From the NCBI RefSeq assembly GCF_001509585.1, contig NZ_LNCI01000017.1:1-61873 (forward strand): DNA of 61,873 nt, given 5' to 3'. This stretch comes from Tropicimonas marinistellae (lineage in GTDB: Bacteria > Pseudomonadota > Alphaproteobacteria > Rhodobacterales > Rhodobacteraceae). The stretch's first letter is position 1. Every line of letters begins with the position of its first letter. Below, one piece after another: positions 17,958 to 26,647 of the stretch. A program made the position numbers and the translations under genes. The notes under the pieces were generated by a model. The model did no database searches and had not been told where the DNA came from. It worked only from the letters and a program-made list of their open reading frames with translations.

Positions 17958-18898
17958 CGAATGCGCCCCTTGAGAACGAGAAAGAGGAAGAACGTCCCGC
18001 CAAAGAACTCAATGATAACCGCCAGTGTCGACTGCAGGTGCAGAACGCGCTCGAAGAGCCATTGCCCGGCAACGAGCACGGTCGCCGCAATCATCGCTGA
18101 CGCAGGCAGCAATACCGCGTGTCGATGACTCCGCATGAGTGCATGCGCCAGTGCTGCAACCAGAAGGCCGAGAAACGTAATCGGCCCCACAAGTGCCGTT
18201 GAGACCGAGACAAGCGCAGCCGTTACCGCAAGAAGCGCAATCACGAGCCGGTCATAGGCAAGCCCCAGTCCGATGGCAGTGCTGCGTCCGAGTGCGACCA
18301 CGTCGAGAGTGCCAGCAAGACGCGCCAACACTGCGAGCGCTGCAAGTGTCACGGCACCTGCGAAGAAAAGCTGTGCGGGATCCACACTACCGAAGCTGGC
18401 AAACATCGCGCCCTGGACGACGGAGTATTCGGATGGATCGATTACGCGTTGGAGAAATCCCGTGAGCGAGCGAAAGAAGACGCCAAAGATCACTCCGACG
18501 AGGATCATGCGGTGCATGTCGTGTTTTCCCCGCCCCAGGAGCAGCGAAAACAGCGCCATCGCTGCGGCCATCATGACAACCGTTTCCAAAAGGAACTTCG
18601 CCGGGCCAGCCAAGCTCAAGTAGCCGAATCCGCCAAGCAAGAAGACGAGCCCCGTTTGCATAAGAAGAAACAACGCGTCGAACCCCATAATGGCCGGCGT
18701 CAGGATCCGGTTTCCGGTCACGGTCTGGAAAACCACCGTGCTGATCCCGACGGCCGCACCGACGCACAGCAGAGCGGCGAGTTTTATTGATCGGAGTTCA
18801 AGGATAAAGCCCACTCTGCCCTTCAAGCCCCAAACCAGAAACAGAGCGCACGCAAGAACGAGAAGGCAGGCAAGGAGAACCAGACGACGATCAGGCAT
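17954..18898 (-). CDS. Ferric-siderophore ABC transporter permease (FecCD family, YclO-like)
   Basis: Membrane subunit (314 aa) with about nine to ten spans. The stretch KLAALLCVGAAVGISTVVFQTVTGN followed by RILTPAIMGFDALF is the FecCD-family cytoplasmic coupling region in its YclO/VctG-like variant. The ATG at 18898 overlaps the previous permease stop by 8 bp. The open frame extends to 19141 but that part lies inside the other permease. Confidence 0.93.
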   Translation of the reverse strand: MPDRRLVLLACLLVLACALFLVWGLKGRVGFILELRSIKLAALLCVGAAVGISTVVFQTVTGNRILTPAIMGFDALFLLMQTGLVFLLGGFGYLSLAGPAKFLLETVVMMAAAMALFSLLLGRGKHDMHRMILVGVIFGVFFRSLTGFLQRVIDPSEYSVVQGAMFASFGSVDPAQLFFAGAVTLAALAVLARLAGTLDVVALGRSTAIGLGLAYDRLVIALLAVTAALVSVSTALVGPITFLGLLVAALAHALMRSHRHAVLLPASAMIAATVLVAGQWLFERVLHLQSTLAVIIEFFGGTFFLFLVLKGRIR

Positions 18899-19904
18899 TG
18901 CGCGCTCCGTTCGCCGGCTTGCCCAGCAACAGCCAAAGAAAAATCGCAGCACCAACCGCGCCAAAAATGGTGCCCGCCGGGATCTCGTATGGATACCGAA
19001 CAACCCTGCCAAGGATGTCGGAGGCAAGCACCATGCCGGCGCCCATCCCGGCCACGACAGGCAGGCTGGCGCGCAGGTTGTCGCCCATGATCCGGGCCAC
19101 GATATTGGGCACCACGAGCCCGACGAAGGGCACCATACCAACGGTCACAACAACCAGCGCCGTGACCATGGAGACAGTTACGAGCCCGAGCGCCATCACC
19201 TGGCCGTAGTTGAGCCCGAGGCCGACGGAGGTGGACCGACCGAGCCCAACGATGGTGAATTGATCTGCCGCAACATAGGCAACCACGGCCATGGCGCCGG
19301 CGAGCCAAAGAAGCTCGTAGCGACCCGCAAGGATGCCGGAAAACTCGCCGCTCATCCACACGCCGAGATACTGCATCAGATCCGCCTGATAGGCGACGAA
19401 CGTGGTGCCTGCGCCGATGATTCCGCTATAGATCAACCCGACCAGCGGGACGAGCAGTGGTTGTTCGGGCGGAAGCCGCTTGATGAGCACAAGAAATCCG
19501 CCCATGCCCAGCAAAGCGGTGAGCGCGGCCACGAGCATCTTGCCAACGATCGGCATGGCCGGAGCCGCTAGGGTGACGAGCAAAAGGCCCAGCATCGCGG
19601 CCTCCGTTGTGCCGGTTGTCCCGGGCTCGACGAAACGGTTGCGCACCAGAAGCTGCATGATCACGCCGGCAACTGCCATTGCCGCTCCGGTGAGCAAGGC
19701 AGCAAAGGTGCGGGGCAGCCGGCTGACAAGAAGCAACCGTAGTGCCTCCGGATCGCTCGCGATATCGCGCAGATCAAACGGCGCCGCACCGATGAGCACG
19801 GAGACCAGCGCAAGTACCGTCAGCGTTACGATCGTGAGAAAGTAGGAGGGTCGCATCGAGCCGTTGCCGAGCCAGGGCCGCGTTGGCGGCCCCAGCGGCG
19901 ACAA
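18891..19904 (-). CDS. Ferric-siderophore ABC transporter permease (FecCD family, YclN-like)
   Basis: First permease of the importer (337 aa from the TTG at 19904). The FecCD-type segment LPRTFAALLTGAAMAVAGVIMQ followed by FVEPGTTGTTEAAMLG is clear, with about ten hydrophobic spans. A TTG 5 bases after the binding-protein stop was chosen because it keeps tight coupling. An ATG at 19856 (MRPSYFLTIV) gives a more conventional N-terminus but has no ribosome site. Confidence 0.9.
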   Translation of the reverse strand: MSPLGPPTRPWLGNGSMRPSYFLTIVTLTVLALVSVLIGAAPFDLRDIASDPEALRLLLVSRLPRTFAALLTGAAMAVAGVIMQLLVRNRFVEPGTTGTTEAAMLGLLLVTLAAPAMPIVGKMLVAALTALLGMGGFLVLIKRLPPEQPLLVPLVGLIYSGIIGAGTTFVAYQADLMQYLGVWMSGEFSGILAGRYELLWLAGAMAVVAYVAADQFTIVGLGRSTSVGLGLNYGQVMALGLVTVSMVTALVVVTVGMVPFVGLVVPNIVARIMGDNLRASLPVVAGMGAGMVLASDILGRVVRYPYEIPAGTIFGAVGAAIFLWLLLGKPANGARNA

Positions 19905-19908
19905 ACTG

Positions 19909-20817
19909 TCAACCGCCGAAAGCGGCGATCAGTTCATCGAGTGTTCCCGATACCGCCTGAATGCCGCCGCCCGCGACGTAGATCCTGCCGGCGTCGACAA
20001 AAACCACGTGACCGTTCTTCCAAGCCTGCGTCTCGCGCACGAGTTCGTTGTCGAGGGTTTCGGCCGCGCTTTCCCCCTCGGCGCCGATCGCCGCTCCGCG
20101 GTCGATGACGATTAGCCAATCAGGGTTCACTTCGGCAATGAATTCGAACGAGATCGCTTCGCCGTGGGTTTGAGCGTCAACGCCTTCCTTGGCTTCGGGC
20201 AGCGCAAGTTCGTTGTGAATCCAACCGAAACGCGATCCGGCCCCATAGGCGGAGATCTTCGGCCCGTTGGTGAGAATGATGAGCGCGTTCCCCTTCCCTT
20301 CGATGGCGGCGCGTGCGGTCGCGAGTTTCTGCTCGAAGTCGGCCTTTAGCTCTGCGGCCTTTTCTTCGAGATCCATCAGCTTACCGTAGGCGTCCAGCCG
20401 CGAGAGCGCCTGAGAGATGTGATCGTCACCCCAAATCGTCATGTCCACAGTCGGCGCAATGCGGGCGAGCGCATCCACCTGGCTGGAGGAACGCCCTCCG
20501 GCGACGATCAGATCCGGCTCGAGGTTCGCCAGCGCCTCGAAATCGGGCTCGAACAGCGTCCCGATCGGTGTTGCGCTCTTCGCGACGTCGTCGAGATAGG
20601 CCACGTAGTAAGGCTGCGGAATACCGACAATCGGAACGCCAAGTGCGGATAGCGTGTCAATGGCCGCGATGTCGAAAACTGCAATCCTCGCGGGTGTAGC
20701 CGGAACGCTCTCAGGCCCTTTTGCGGTATCGATCGTTAGCTCGGCGGCGTGCGACGCTGTAACAAACACAGCGCCAGCGACCAGGGCCTTGGCGGCCCAT
20801 CGGACGGATTTGAGCAT
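19909..20817 (-). CDS. Ferric-siderophore periplasmic binding protein (FatB/YclQ-like)
   Basis: Cluster A-type helical-backbone binding protein (302 aa). The ATG at 20817 gives a Sec signal peptide (MLKSVRWAAKALVAGAVFVTASHAA) and has TGGAG upstream. Features are PARIAVFDIAAIDTLSALGV, EPDLIVAGGRSSSQ and NPDWLIVIDRGAAIG, typical of the FatB/CeuE/YclQ branch. First gene of a four-gene importer operon; divergent from a DUF2218 gene. Iron-regulated expression is likely given the function. Confidence 0.92.
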   Translation of the reverse strand: MLKSVRWAAKALVAGAVFVTASHAAELTIDTAKGPESVPATPARIAVFDIAAIDTLSALGVPIVGIPQPYYVAYLDDVAKSATPIGTLFEPDFEALANLEPDLIVAGGRSSSQVDALARIAPTVDMTIWGDDHISQALSRLDAYGKLMDLEEKAAELKADFEQKLATARAAIEGKGNALIILTNGPKISAYGAGSRFGWIHNELALPEAKEGVDAQTHGEAISFEFIAEVNPDWLIVIDRGAAIGAEGESAAETLDNELVRETQAWKNGHVVFVDAGRIYVAGGGIQAVSGTLDELIAAFGG

Positions 20818-20883
20818 TGGGAAGCTCCAGATATGCGTGGTCAGGTGGCGCGACACTGGCATCTGGCTTGCATCCCGCTTCGT

Positions 20884-20904
20884 TCAAGACTTCTATTCTC
20901 TTGA
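20884..20904. promoter_or_regulatory. Inverted repeat in the divergent promoter of the siderophore importer
   Basis: TCAAGA-N9-TCTTGA lies between the binding-protein gene (minus) and the DUF2218 gene (plus). Dyads of this spacing are compatible with an iron-responsive repressor site, but no specific regulator can be named from sequence alone. Confidence 0.4.
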
Positions 20905-20952
20905 GTGACAGCGGTCCAGATCGTATTCTGATAAAAAAGTTCAGGAAAAAGC

Positions 20953-21255
20953 ATGTATGAACTCACCGGGTCGTTCAGGACCGCGAACGCCAGCAAGTAC
21001 CTTCAGCAGCTTTGCAAGCATTTCGCGCACAAGGTGGAGGTCTGCTACGAGCCGGAGTGGGGATGCGTGTGCTTCCCGTTCGGCCGAGTCGAGATGAAGG
21101 CAGACGATGATTGCCTGTCAGTCTCCTGCAAACCGGAAACCGCGGAACAGGCGGATCGCGTACGCGGTGTGATCGACAGCCATCTTGAGCGATTTGCCTT
21201 TCGCGAAGCATTCACATCAATGGATTGGACAAAAACCGAACTGACGGCCGAGTGA
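20953..21255 (+). CDS. DUF2218 family protein
   Basis: A 100-aa cytoplasmic protein matching the DUF2218 pattern (GSFRTANASKYLQQLCKHFAHKVEV, then GRVEMKADDDCLSVSCKPET, then HLERFAFRE). Members are often adjacent to siderophore or iron-uptake genes, as here (divergent from the importer). The biochemical role is not known. The ATG follows a GGAAAAAG ribosome site. Confidence 0.85.
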   Translation: MYELTGSFRTANASKYLQQLCKHFAHKVEVCYEPEWGCVCFPFGRVEMKADDDCLSVSCKPETAEQADRVRGVIDSHLERFAFREAFTSMDWTKTELTAE

Positions 21256-21798
21256 AACTAGGTCTCCGGACCGATGTTTGTGTTGGTGCTCGGTAGGCGA
21301 AATGGGTCGGTTCCGGACAGATCGCTTGCATTCAAAATGTCAGTTCCTACGCGGCGCAACATGCGGTGATATCCACGTCTGCGACATGACCAAGACTGAG
21401 CTCTCCATCGACGCTCCGAAGACATGCCTTCCAACCAGGCGCGATCCTGCGCAGGCAACCACAAAGATCCTCGGACCCCTCGGTGGCACCGCGAAGGTAC
21501 CTGGACCTCATCGAGCGCAGGATAAGTACACAGATGCAGCACGTCCGAGTGAGTGCCACCACGCTCCGGCAGCCGGGTCGGCACGAGCGCGCGCGATTCT
21601 TGGACCTACGGATTCGACGGTGTTTCGATTATCCGCGCGGCGCAAACGGCGGGCCGTGTTGTTGGTACATTCCGTAAGGACAGTTCTGGGTGATGTGCCA
21701 CACCTCTGGCATGTCAGATTCGTGAACCGCCAGAGTACTCACACGGTCAAAACCGCCGGTGGCATCTTTCTCGCGCGCGTAATTCAGGAGGGTACCGA
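21256..21798. other. Intergenic stretch with possible gene debris
   Basis: About 540 bp with no recognisable complete gene. A minus-strand frame at 21629-21823 (64 aa, from ATG 21823 to TAA) has gene-like codon use and contains PEVWHITQNCPYGMYQQHGPPF. It overlaps the start of the next gene, has no convincing ribosome site and matches no family I know. It may be a fragment of a lost gene. No promoter could be placed with confidence. Confidence 0.35.
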
Positions 21799-22437
21799 GT
21801 GACATTGACCCGAAACGTTCCACTCACGCCGGCACAGAGCGCCCTTCTCTTTATAGATGTGCAGAATTATTGCGCCCATCGCGACGGCGGAGAACTCAAG
21901 GACGTAGAACCGAGCGTAGTCGAGGAACGCTACGGCTGGTACTTCGACATGTTGGACACACGCGTGATTCCAAACATGCAACGGCTTCAATCAAGGTGCC
22001 GGACCGCAGGAATCGAAGTCATGTACACGACGATCGAAAGCCTGACGCTCGATGGACGAGACCGCTCGCTTGACTACAAGATCACCGGATTCAACGTACC
22101 CAAGGGCTCCTGGAACGGAAAGGTGATCGATCAAATCGCGCCGGAAGGAGATGAAATCGTCTTGCCGAAGTCCTCGTCTTCCGTCTTCGTCTCGACCCAT
22201 ATCGACTACGTCCTACGCAATCTCGGTGTCAAACAATTGGTGCTCTCGGGTCTGTTGACGGACCAATGCGTTGAAAGCGCGATCCGGGACGCTTGTGACC
22301 TCGGATACCTTGTCACGCAAGTTACCGATGCCTGTCTCACCTATTCGCAGGTGCGCCATGACAATTCACTCAGCGCCATCAAGGGCTATTGCCGGCAAGT
22401 GACCACGGCCGAGTTGATCGCAGAACTCAGTGCCTGA
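21799..22437 (+). CDS. Isochorismatase-family cysteine hydrolase
   Basis: A 212-aa member of the isochorismatase-like superfamily, hydrolysing C-N or ester bonds in small amides. The catalytic triad is visible: Asp20 (LLFIDVQNY), Lys124 (VLPKSSSSVF) and Cys157 (LLTDQCVESAIRDA). It starts with GTG and has a good AGGAGG 7 bases upstream. A biuret, nicotinamide or ureidoacrylate type of substrate is possible, but none can be chosen. It is convergent with the altronate-dehydratase family gene. Confidence 0.92.
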   Translation: MTLTRNVPLTPAQSALLFIDVQNYCAHRDGGELKDVEPSVVEERYGWYFDMLDTRVIPNMQRLQSRCRTAGIEVMYTTIESLTLDGRDRSLDYKITGFNVPKGSWNGKVIDQIAPEGDEIVLPKSSSSVFVSTHIDYVLRNLGVKQLVLSGLLTDQCVESAIRDACDLGYLVTQVTDACLTYSQVRHDNSLSAIKGYCRQVTTAELIAELSA

Positions 22438-22551
22438 CCGCCCATCGGTTTCGTTGCGCCGTCTGGGCGCGATGGGGGCGTCAGAATCTCGTGCGCGCCC
22501 TCTACTCAGACGCCCTCGCCCCCCTTTGTGAAGCCATCGTCCTTTCGGCGG

Positions 22552-22647
22552 CTAGTACCGCTCTGCTTTGGTCTCCGGTGGGACGTATTCCGCCGGCTCT
22601 ACTTCAATCCAGCCGGGCGTAAGACAGCGGAAGTGCATGCTCGCCAT
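22552..22647 (-). CDS. Possible 31-aa small protein downstream of the UxaA-family gene
   Basis: ATG at 22647 to TAG, 24 bp after the UxaA-family stop on the same strand. It reads MASMHFRCLTPGWIEVEPAE, then YVPPETKAERY. Codon use looks like the neighbours and the frame is clean, but there is only a weak ribosome site (GGTCCGG). No family is recognised. It could be a real short gene of the operon or chance. Confidence 0.3.
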   Translation of the reverse strand: MASMHFRCLTPGWIEVEPAEYVPPETKAERY

Positions 22648-22671
22648 ATCCGGACCAAGCAATACCTGGGG

Positions 22672-24174
22672 TTACATCACGGCGCCGATCTGCCAGGGAA
22701 CGAATTCATAGTTCCCAACGCCCATGGCCTCTGACTTGGTTTGTTCGCCGGATGCCACGCGCAGGATTGCATCATAGATCTCGCGTCCAACCTCTTCGAT
22801 ACTCGCGTGTTCGGACAGGACCCGACCGGCATTGATATCCATGTCCTCGGTTTGCCGTAGGTAGGTCTCCGTATTGGATGAGACCTTGATCGTGGGAGCC
22901 GGCTTGGAGCCGTACGCGGAACCGCGTCCGGTCGTGAACACCACAACATTGCATCCTCCCGCGATTTGGCCGGTAATCGAGGCGGGATCATAGCCAGGGC
23001 TATCCATGAACACGAAACCAGGCTCCCTTACAGGTTCCGCGTATTTGTAGACAGCGTTGAGCGGCGTGGTGCCACCCTTCGCAGCTGCGCCCAATGACTT
23101 TTCGAGGATAGTTGTCAGGCCACCCTTCTTGTTCCCCGGGCTTGGGTTGTTGTTCATCGAGCCCTTATTGCGGAAGGTGTAGTCCTGCCACCAAGTGACA
23201 AGCCCAATCAGTTTCTCACCCACCTCGCGGCTGGCGGCGCGGGCAGTCAGCAGATGCTCAGCCCCATATATCTCCGGCGTCTCGGCCAACACGCCAGTTG
23301 CGCCCTGAGATGCGAGCAAATCACAGGCATACCCGAGCGCGGGATTCGCGGTCATCCCCGACCAGGCGTCCGATCCGCCGCACTGCAGGGCGACCTTCAG
23401 GCCGCTCGCCGGACAAGGTTCTCGGCTGACGTCATTGACCAGCGGGAGCATTTCCTCAACCAGCTGGATACCGTGTTCGATCGTGGTGCGCAGACCGCCC
23501 ATTTCCTGAATGTTCATGTGTTTGAACAACGCGCCAGTCTTCAACCCGTGGGCTTCAACCAGCCAATCGATCTGGTTGATCTCACAGCCTAGTCCCGCCA
23601 TGACAACGCCGCCCACATTCGGGCTGCGGGCATAGCCCCACATGACACGCTGGAGCGTTTCGAACCCCTCGCCAGAGCTTGCCATCCCGCAGCCGGTGCC
23701 GTGGCTGAAGGCGACCACACCATCGACATTCGGATAGTCGGCGAGGCGCTCGGGCGTGAAGTGATCCGCGATCATGTGGCAGGCGGTGGCAGAGCAGTTC
23801 ACCGAGCTGAGGATGGCGATGAAATTGCGGGTACCAAACTGGCCGTCTTCTCGGCGGTAGCCCATGAATGTGTCATGCCGCGCGGCAGGTACTGCCGGAT
23901 GAAGATTGGTTGCGAACTCATACGCCGACCCAACATCCCTGAACTCGAGGTTATGAACGTGTACATGGCTGCCGGCGGCGATATCGTCCATGGCATAGCC
24001 GATCACCTGTGCATACTTGCGTACCGGCGTTCCCTTGGGGATGTCGGTGGTCGCGATCTTGTGGCCACGGGGTATGGGCGCTCGGGTGACGGCACCTTCG
24101 ACCTCGGTACCGGATTCGAGGGCCTTGACGGCGGTAACGACATTGTCGGCTTGCGAAAGTCGGATGGTCTGCAT
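22672..24174 (-). CDS. UxaA-family sugar-acid dehydratase (altronate/galactarate dehydratase type)
   Basis: A 500-aa enzyme with an N-terminal SAF domain (about residues 10-85, RGHKIATTDIPKGTPV, then HVHVHNLE). A large catalytic domain follows, with FMGYRREDGQFGTRNFI, HGTGCGM, GLGCEINQI, CGGSDAWSGMTANPALG and NNNPSPGNKKGG. This is the full two-domain UxaA architecture, which dehydrates sugar acids to 2-keto-3-deoxy acids using Fe2+. The exact sugar acid is not determinable. A GntR regulator is encoded immediately upstream in the same direction, so repression relieved by the substrate is likely. Confidence 0.9.
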   Translation of the reverse strand: MQTIRLSQADNVVTAVKALESGTEVEGAVTRAPIPRGHKIATTDIPKGTPVRKYAQVIGYAMDDIAAGSHVHVHNLEFRDVGSAYEFATNLHPAVPAARHDTFMGYRREDGQFGTRNFIAILSSVNCSATACHMIADHFTPERLADYPNVDGVVAFSHGTGCGMASSGEGFETLQRVMWGYARSPNVGGVVMAGLGCEINQIDWLVEAHGLKTGALFKHMNIQEMGGLRTTIEHGIQLVEEMLPLVNDVSREPCPASGLKVALQCGGSDAWSGMTANPALGYACDLLASQGATGVLAETPEIYGAEHLLTARAASREVGEKLIGLVTWWQDYTFRNKGSMNNNPSPGNKKGGLTTILEKSLGAAAKGGTTPLNAVYKYAEPVREPGFVFMDSPGYDPASITGQIAGGCNVVVFTTGRGSAYGSKPAPTIKVSSNTETYLRQTEDMDINAGRVLSEHASIEEVGREIYDAILRVASGEQTKSEAMGVGNYEFVPWQIGAVM

Positions 24175-24262
24175 TCAGCGCCTCATTCGTGGGATTGAAC
24201 CTGCGAGATGCGGGAGGTTGTCGATGCCGCCCCGAGCGCGTCGGTTGGCAGGTGAACTTGGA

Positions 24263-24985
24263 TCATGAAGGGAAAGCCTCTTCCAGGGAGGCCATAACGC
24301 CTTCGAGGTGTTTGCGCATCTCCTCGCGCGCCGCCTCTGCGTCCTGCCGACTGATGGCATCGAGGATGCGCATGTGTTCGTAGACGCCACGCGTGCGGGC
24401 CTTGTCGATGCGAACATGCTTCTGCAGTTCGGGCCAAAGCTGACCAGTTTCCCGCATTTTCCACATGTGGCCGACCAGGCTCTCGAGTATCTGGTTGCCA
24501 CAGGCGGACGCGACAAGCAGGTGAAACTGCCGGTCACCGTTCTGGCTGTGGAAGCCGTCCTCGTGCTCCTTGAGCATTTCGATGATTGTGGCTTCCAGCG
24601 CGTCATGCAGCGAGTCCGGCCGACGTTGCGCGGCGAGGAACGCGACCTGTGGCTCAATTGCGAGACGTGCTTCGAGTTGCTCGAAGGGGCCACATTCCTC
24701 TTCGAAACCAACGCTGGGCAGCGCGCGATGTACCGCCGTGCCGACGAAAGCCCCGGCATTCTTCCGCACGGTTACGGCGCCCATGACCTCCAGCGCCACA
24801 AGAGCCTCTCGCAGTGTTGGCCGGCTCACGCCTAACTCCGCGACCAGTTCTGCCTCACTCGGCAGCTTCGTGCCCGGTTCGAGGCCACGCTCTGCAATCA
24901 AAGCACAGATCCGCTCGGCAACATCCGCAAAGAGGCGCTGCGTCACCCCGTGATTGGCAAGGATAGCTGATGGTTGTCGGTCCAT
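24263..24985 (-). CDS. GntR family regulator, FadR subfamily
   Basis: A 240-aa repressor. The winged helix-turn-helix is at residues about 15-80 (ICALIAERGLEPGTKLPSEAELVAELGVSRPTLREAL). An all-helical FCD effector domain follows, with metal-binding-type residues (NGDRQFHLLVASACGN). It lies 88 bp upstream of the UxaA-family gene, which it probably controls with a sugar acid as effector. It is divergent from the ArgE-like gene. Confidence 0.92.
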   Translation of the reverse strand: MDRQPSAILANHGVTQRLFADVAERICALIAERGLEPGTKLPSEAELVAELGVSRPTLREALVALEVMGAVTVRKNAGAFVGTAVHRALPSVGFEEECGPFEQLEARLAIEPQVAFLAAQRRPDSLHDALEATIIEMLKEHEDGFHSQNGDRQFHLLVASACGNQILESLVGHMWKMRETGQLWPELQKHVRIDKARTRGVYEHMRILDAISRQDAEAAREEMRKHLEGVMASLEEAFPS

Positions 24986-25163
24986 TCCTCCGCACTAGGC
25001 CCGTATTGACTGACAGTCAAGCGAAAACATCGCGTAATTCCTCCGGAATCCGCATATTTTGTCAGGCAATAATTCCACAGAACACACCAATCGGCCCAGG
25101 TGCGCGGCATCTCGAAAGGGGATAGACAGGGAAAGTGATGCCATTTCCGAGAGATCCCGTACC

Positions 25164-26276
25164 ATGCGCCCCGAGACTCTGCTTTCCGACCTGGTCGCCT
25201 TTCCCACCGTCGCGGGACGCCCAAACGGAGCGTTGATCGACTATGTTCAGACCTACTTGAGCGACCACGGGCTGGCCTCGACGGTGGTCGAAGGCGAAGC
25301 AGACCGCTTCAACTTGTTCGCCACAATCGGCCCTGTGGACCGGTCTGGATACATCCTCTCGGGTCATGTGGATGTGGTGCCGGCCGAAGAGCCGGAATGG
25401 CAGGGTGACCCCTTCGCCTTGCGGCATGTGCAAGATCGACTGATCGGCCGCGGCGCGGTGGACATGAAAGGCTTCGTCGCCGCAATCCTGTCGTCTGTGC
25501 CAGACCTGATGCAATTACCTCTCTCTCGTCCGATCCACATCGCGTTGTCCTATGACGAGGAGGCCGGGTGTCGCGGCGTGCCGTACCTCATCGAAGAGCT
25601 TCCCACGCTATGCGCGCCGCCGCTTGGGTGTATCGTCGGCGAGCCATCGGGCATGGTACCGGTGCTGCGCCACAAGGGTAAGGCAACGGTGAAACTCACC
25701 GCGCGCGGCAGACCCGGTCATTCCTCGCGTCCGGACCTTGGGCGAAACGCGATCCATGATCTGCTCCCCGCGTTGTTGGCAACAGCCGCCCTGCCCGACC
25801 AGCTTCAGATGTCCGGACGGCGCCATAACGCATTCGAACCGCCGCACTCCACCGTTCAGATCGGCACCATACATGGCGGGCAGGCCGTGAACATCATTCC
25901 CGACCACGTTGAAGCGCTGATCGAGGCGCGGGCCGTGCCGGGCGACGACCCGATGGACCTTCTGGCACCGGTTCTAACGACCGCTCAGGACAATGGGGCC
26001 ATCGCGGCGGAGGTCGTCGCATCCTATCCAGCGCTCGACCTGGATGAGAAAGCGCCCTTGGTTTCACTGCTCTCAAGTCTGACCGGAACCACACCGCTGG
26101 CTGCCGTCAGTTTCGGCACTGAGGCGGGTCTGTTCCAGGCGGCAGGGATCCCGTCGATCATCTGCGGACCAGGGGACATATCGCGCGCCCACAAACCCGA
26201 AGAGTACATCGCCGTGAGTGAACTGCGGGCCGCGCGCGAACTGGCAATCGCCCTTGGTCACGCAATGACCGAGTGA
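25164..26276 (+). CDS. argE: Acetylornithine deacetylase / M20 peptidase (ArgE-like)
   Basis: A 370-aa M20 metallopeptidase, probably removing the acetyl group from N-acetylornithine or a related N-acyl amino acid. The zinc ligands and catalytic acids are visible: His68 and Asp70 in LSGHVDVVP, Asp100 in GRGAVDMKG, and Glu132-133 in SYDEEAGC. The dimerisation domain begins near GKATVKLTARGRPGHSS, and the C-terminal CGPGDISRAHKPEEY ends with the last ligand. The frame is open to 25059 but the ATG at 25164 starts the conserved domain. No arginine genes are adjacent, so a catabolic role is also possible. Confidence 0.85.
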   Translation: MRPETLLSDLVAFPTVAGRPNGALIDYVQTYLSDHGLASTVVEGEADRFNLFATIGPVDRSGYILSGHVDVVPAEEPEWQGDPFALRHVQDRLIGRGAVDMKGFVAAILSSVPDLMQLPLSRPIHIALSYDEEAGCRGVPYLIEELPTLCAPPLGCIVGEPSGMVPVLRHKGKATVKLTARGRPGHSSRPDLGRNAIHDLLPALLATAALPDQLQMSGRRHNAFEPPHSTVQIGTIHGGQAVNIIPDHVEALIEARAVPGDDPMDLLAPVLTTAQDNGAIAAEVVASYPALDLDEKAPLVSLLSSLTGTTPLAAVSFGTEAGLFQAAGIPSIICGPGDISRAHKPEEYIAVSELRAARELAIALGHAMTE

Positions 26277-26647
26277 CGGTGCCAAGGCCAGTGCGCAGGG
26301 CGTCGGCGCCATCCGCCCCGAAGCGGCGTGCCGCCGTCCGACAAAGCCGCAGTGAGAGGGGACGCCCTGATAGCCTTCGCGGAAAAGCACCGCGCCCGCA
26401 CCGCGGCGGTGTCAAACGCCGAGGGCTTGTCCATTCGGGCAAACAACACTCTGTCGCGATCGCATTGACATGTCCGGACGGGATAGCTACCCAGAGCGAC
26501 TAGAAGGAAGCGAGCACTCGTTTCGGGAATTGCGATCCACTCTGCAGATTCCGAAACGTCCCATGCCAGTCACCTTGAGAGCGGCCCCGGCGGGCTGCAT
26601 TTCAAACGGGCGACCACACCGCCCCTGGCAATGGAACGTTCTGAACG
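26277..26647. other. Intergenic region upstream of the heme island
   Basis: About 370 bp with no recognised gene. A TTGACA hexamer at 26465-26470 is a possible -35 element for the downstream plus-strand genes, but no good -10 follows at standard spacing. Short open frames here lack ribosome sites and motifs. Confidence 0.4.

Noticed and set aside
24263-24985. GntR gene as regulator of the ArgE-like gene
   Set aside because: It is divergent from it, so control is possible, but the closer co-directional link with the UxaA-family gene is stronger; no operator was recognised to decide.
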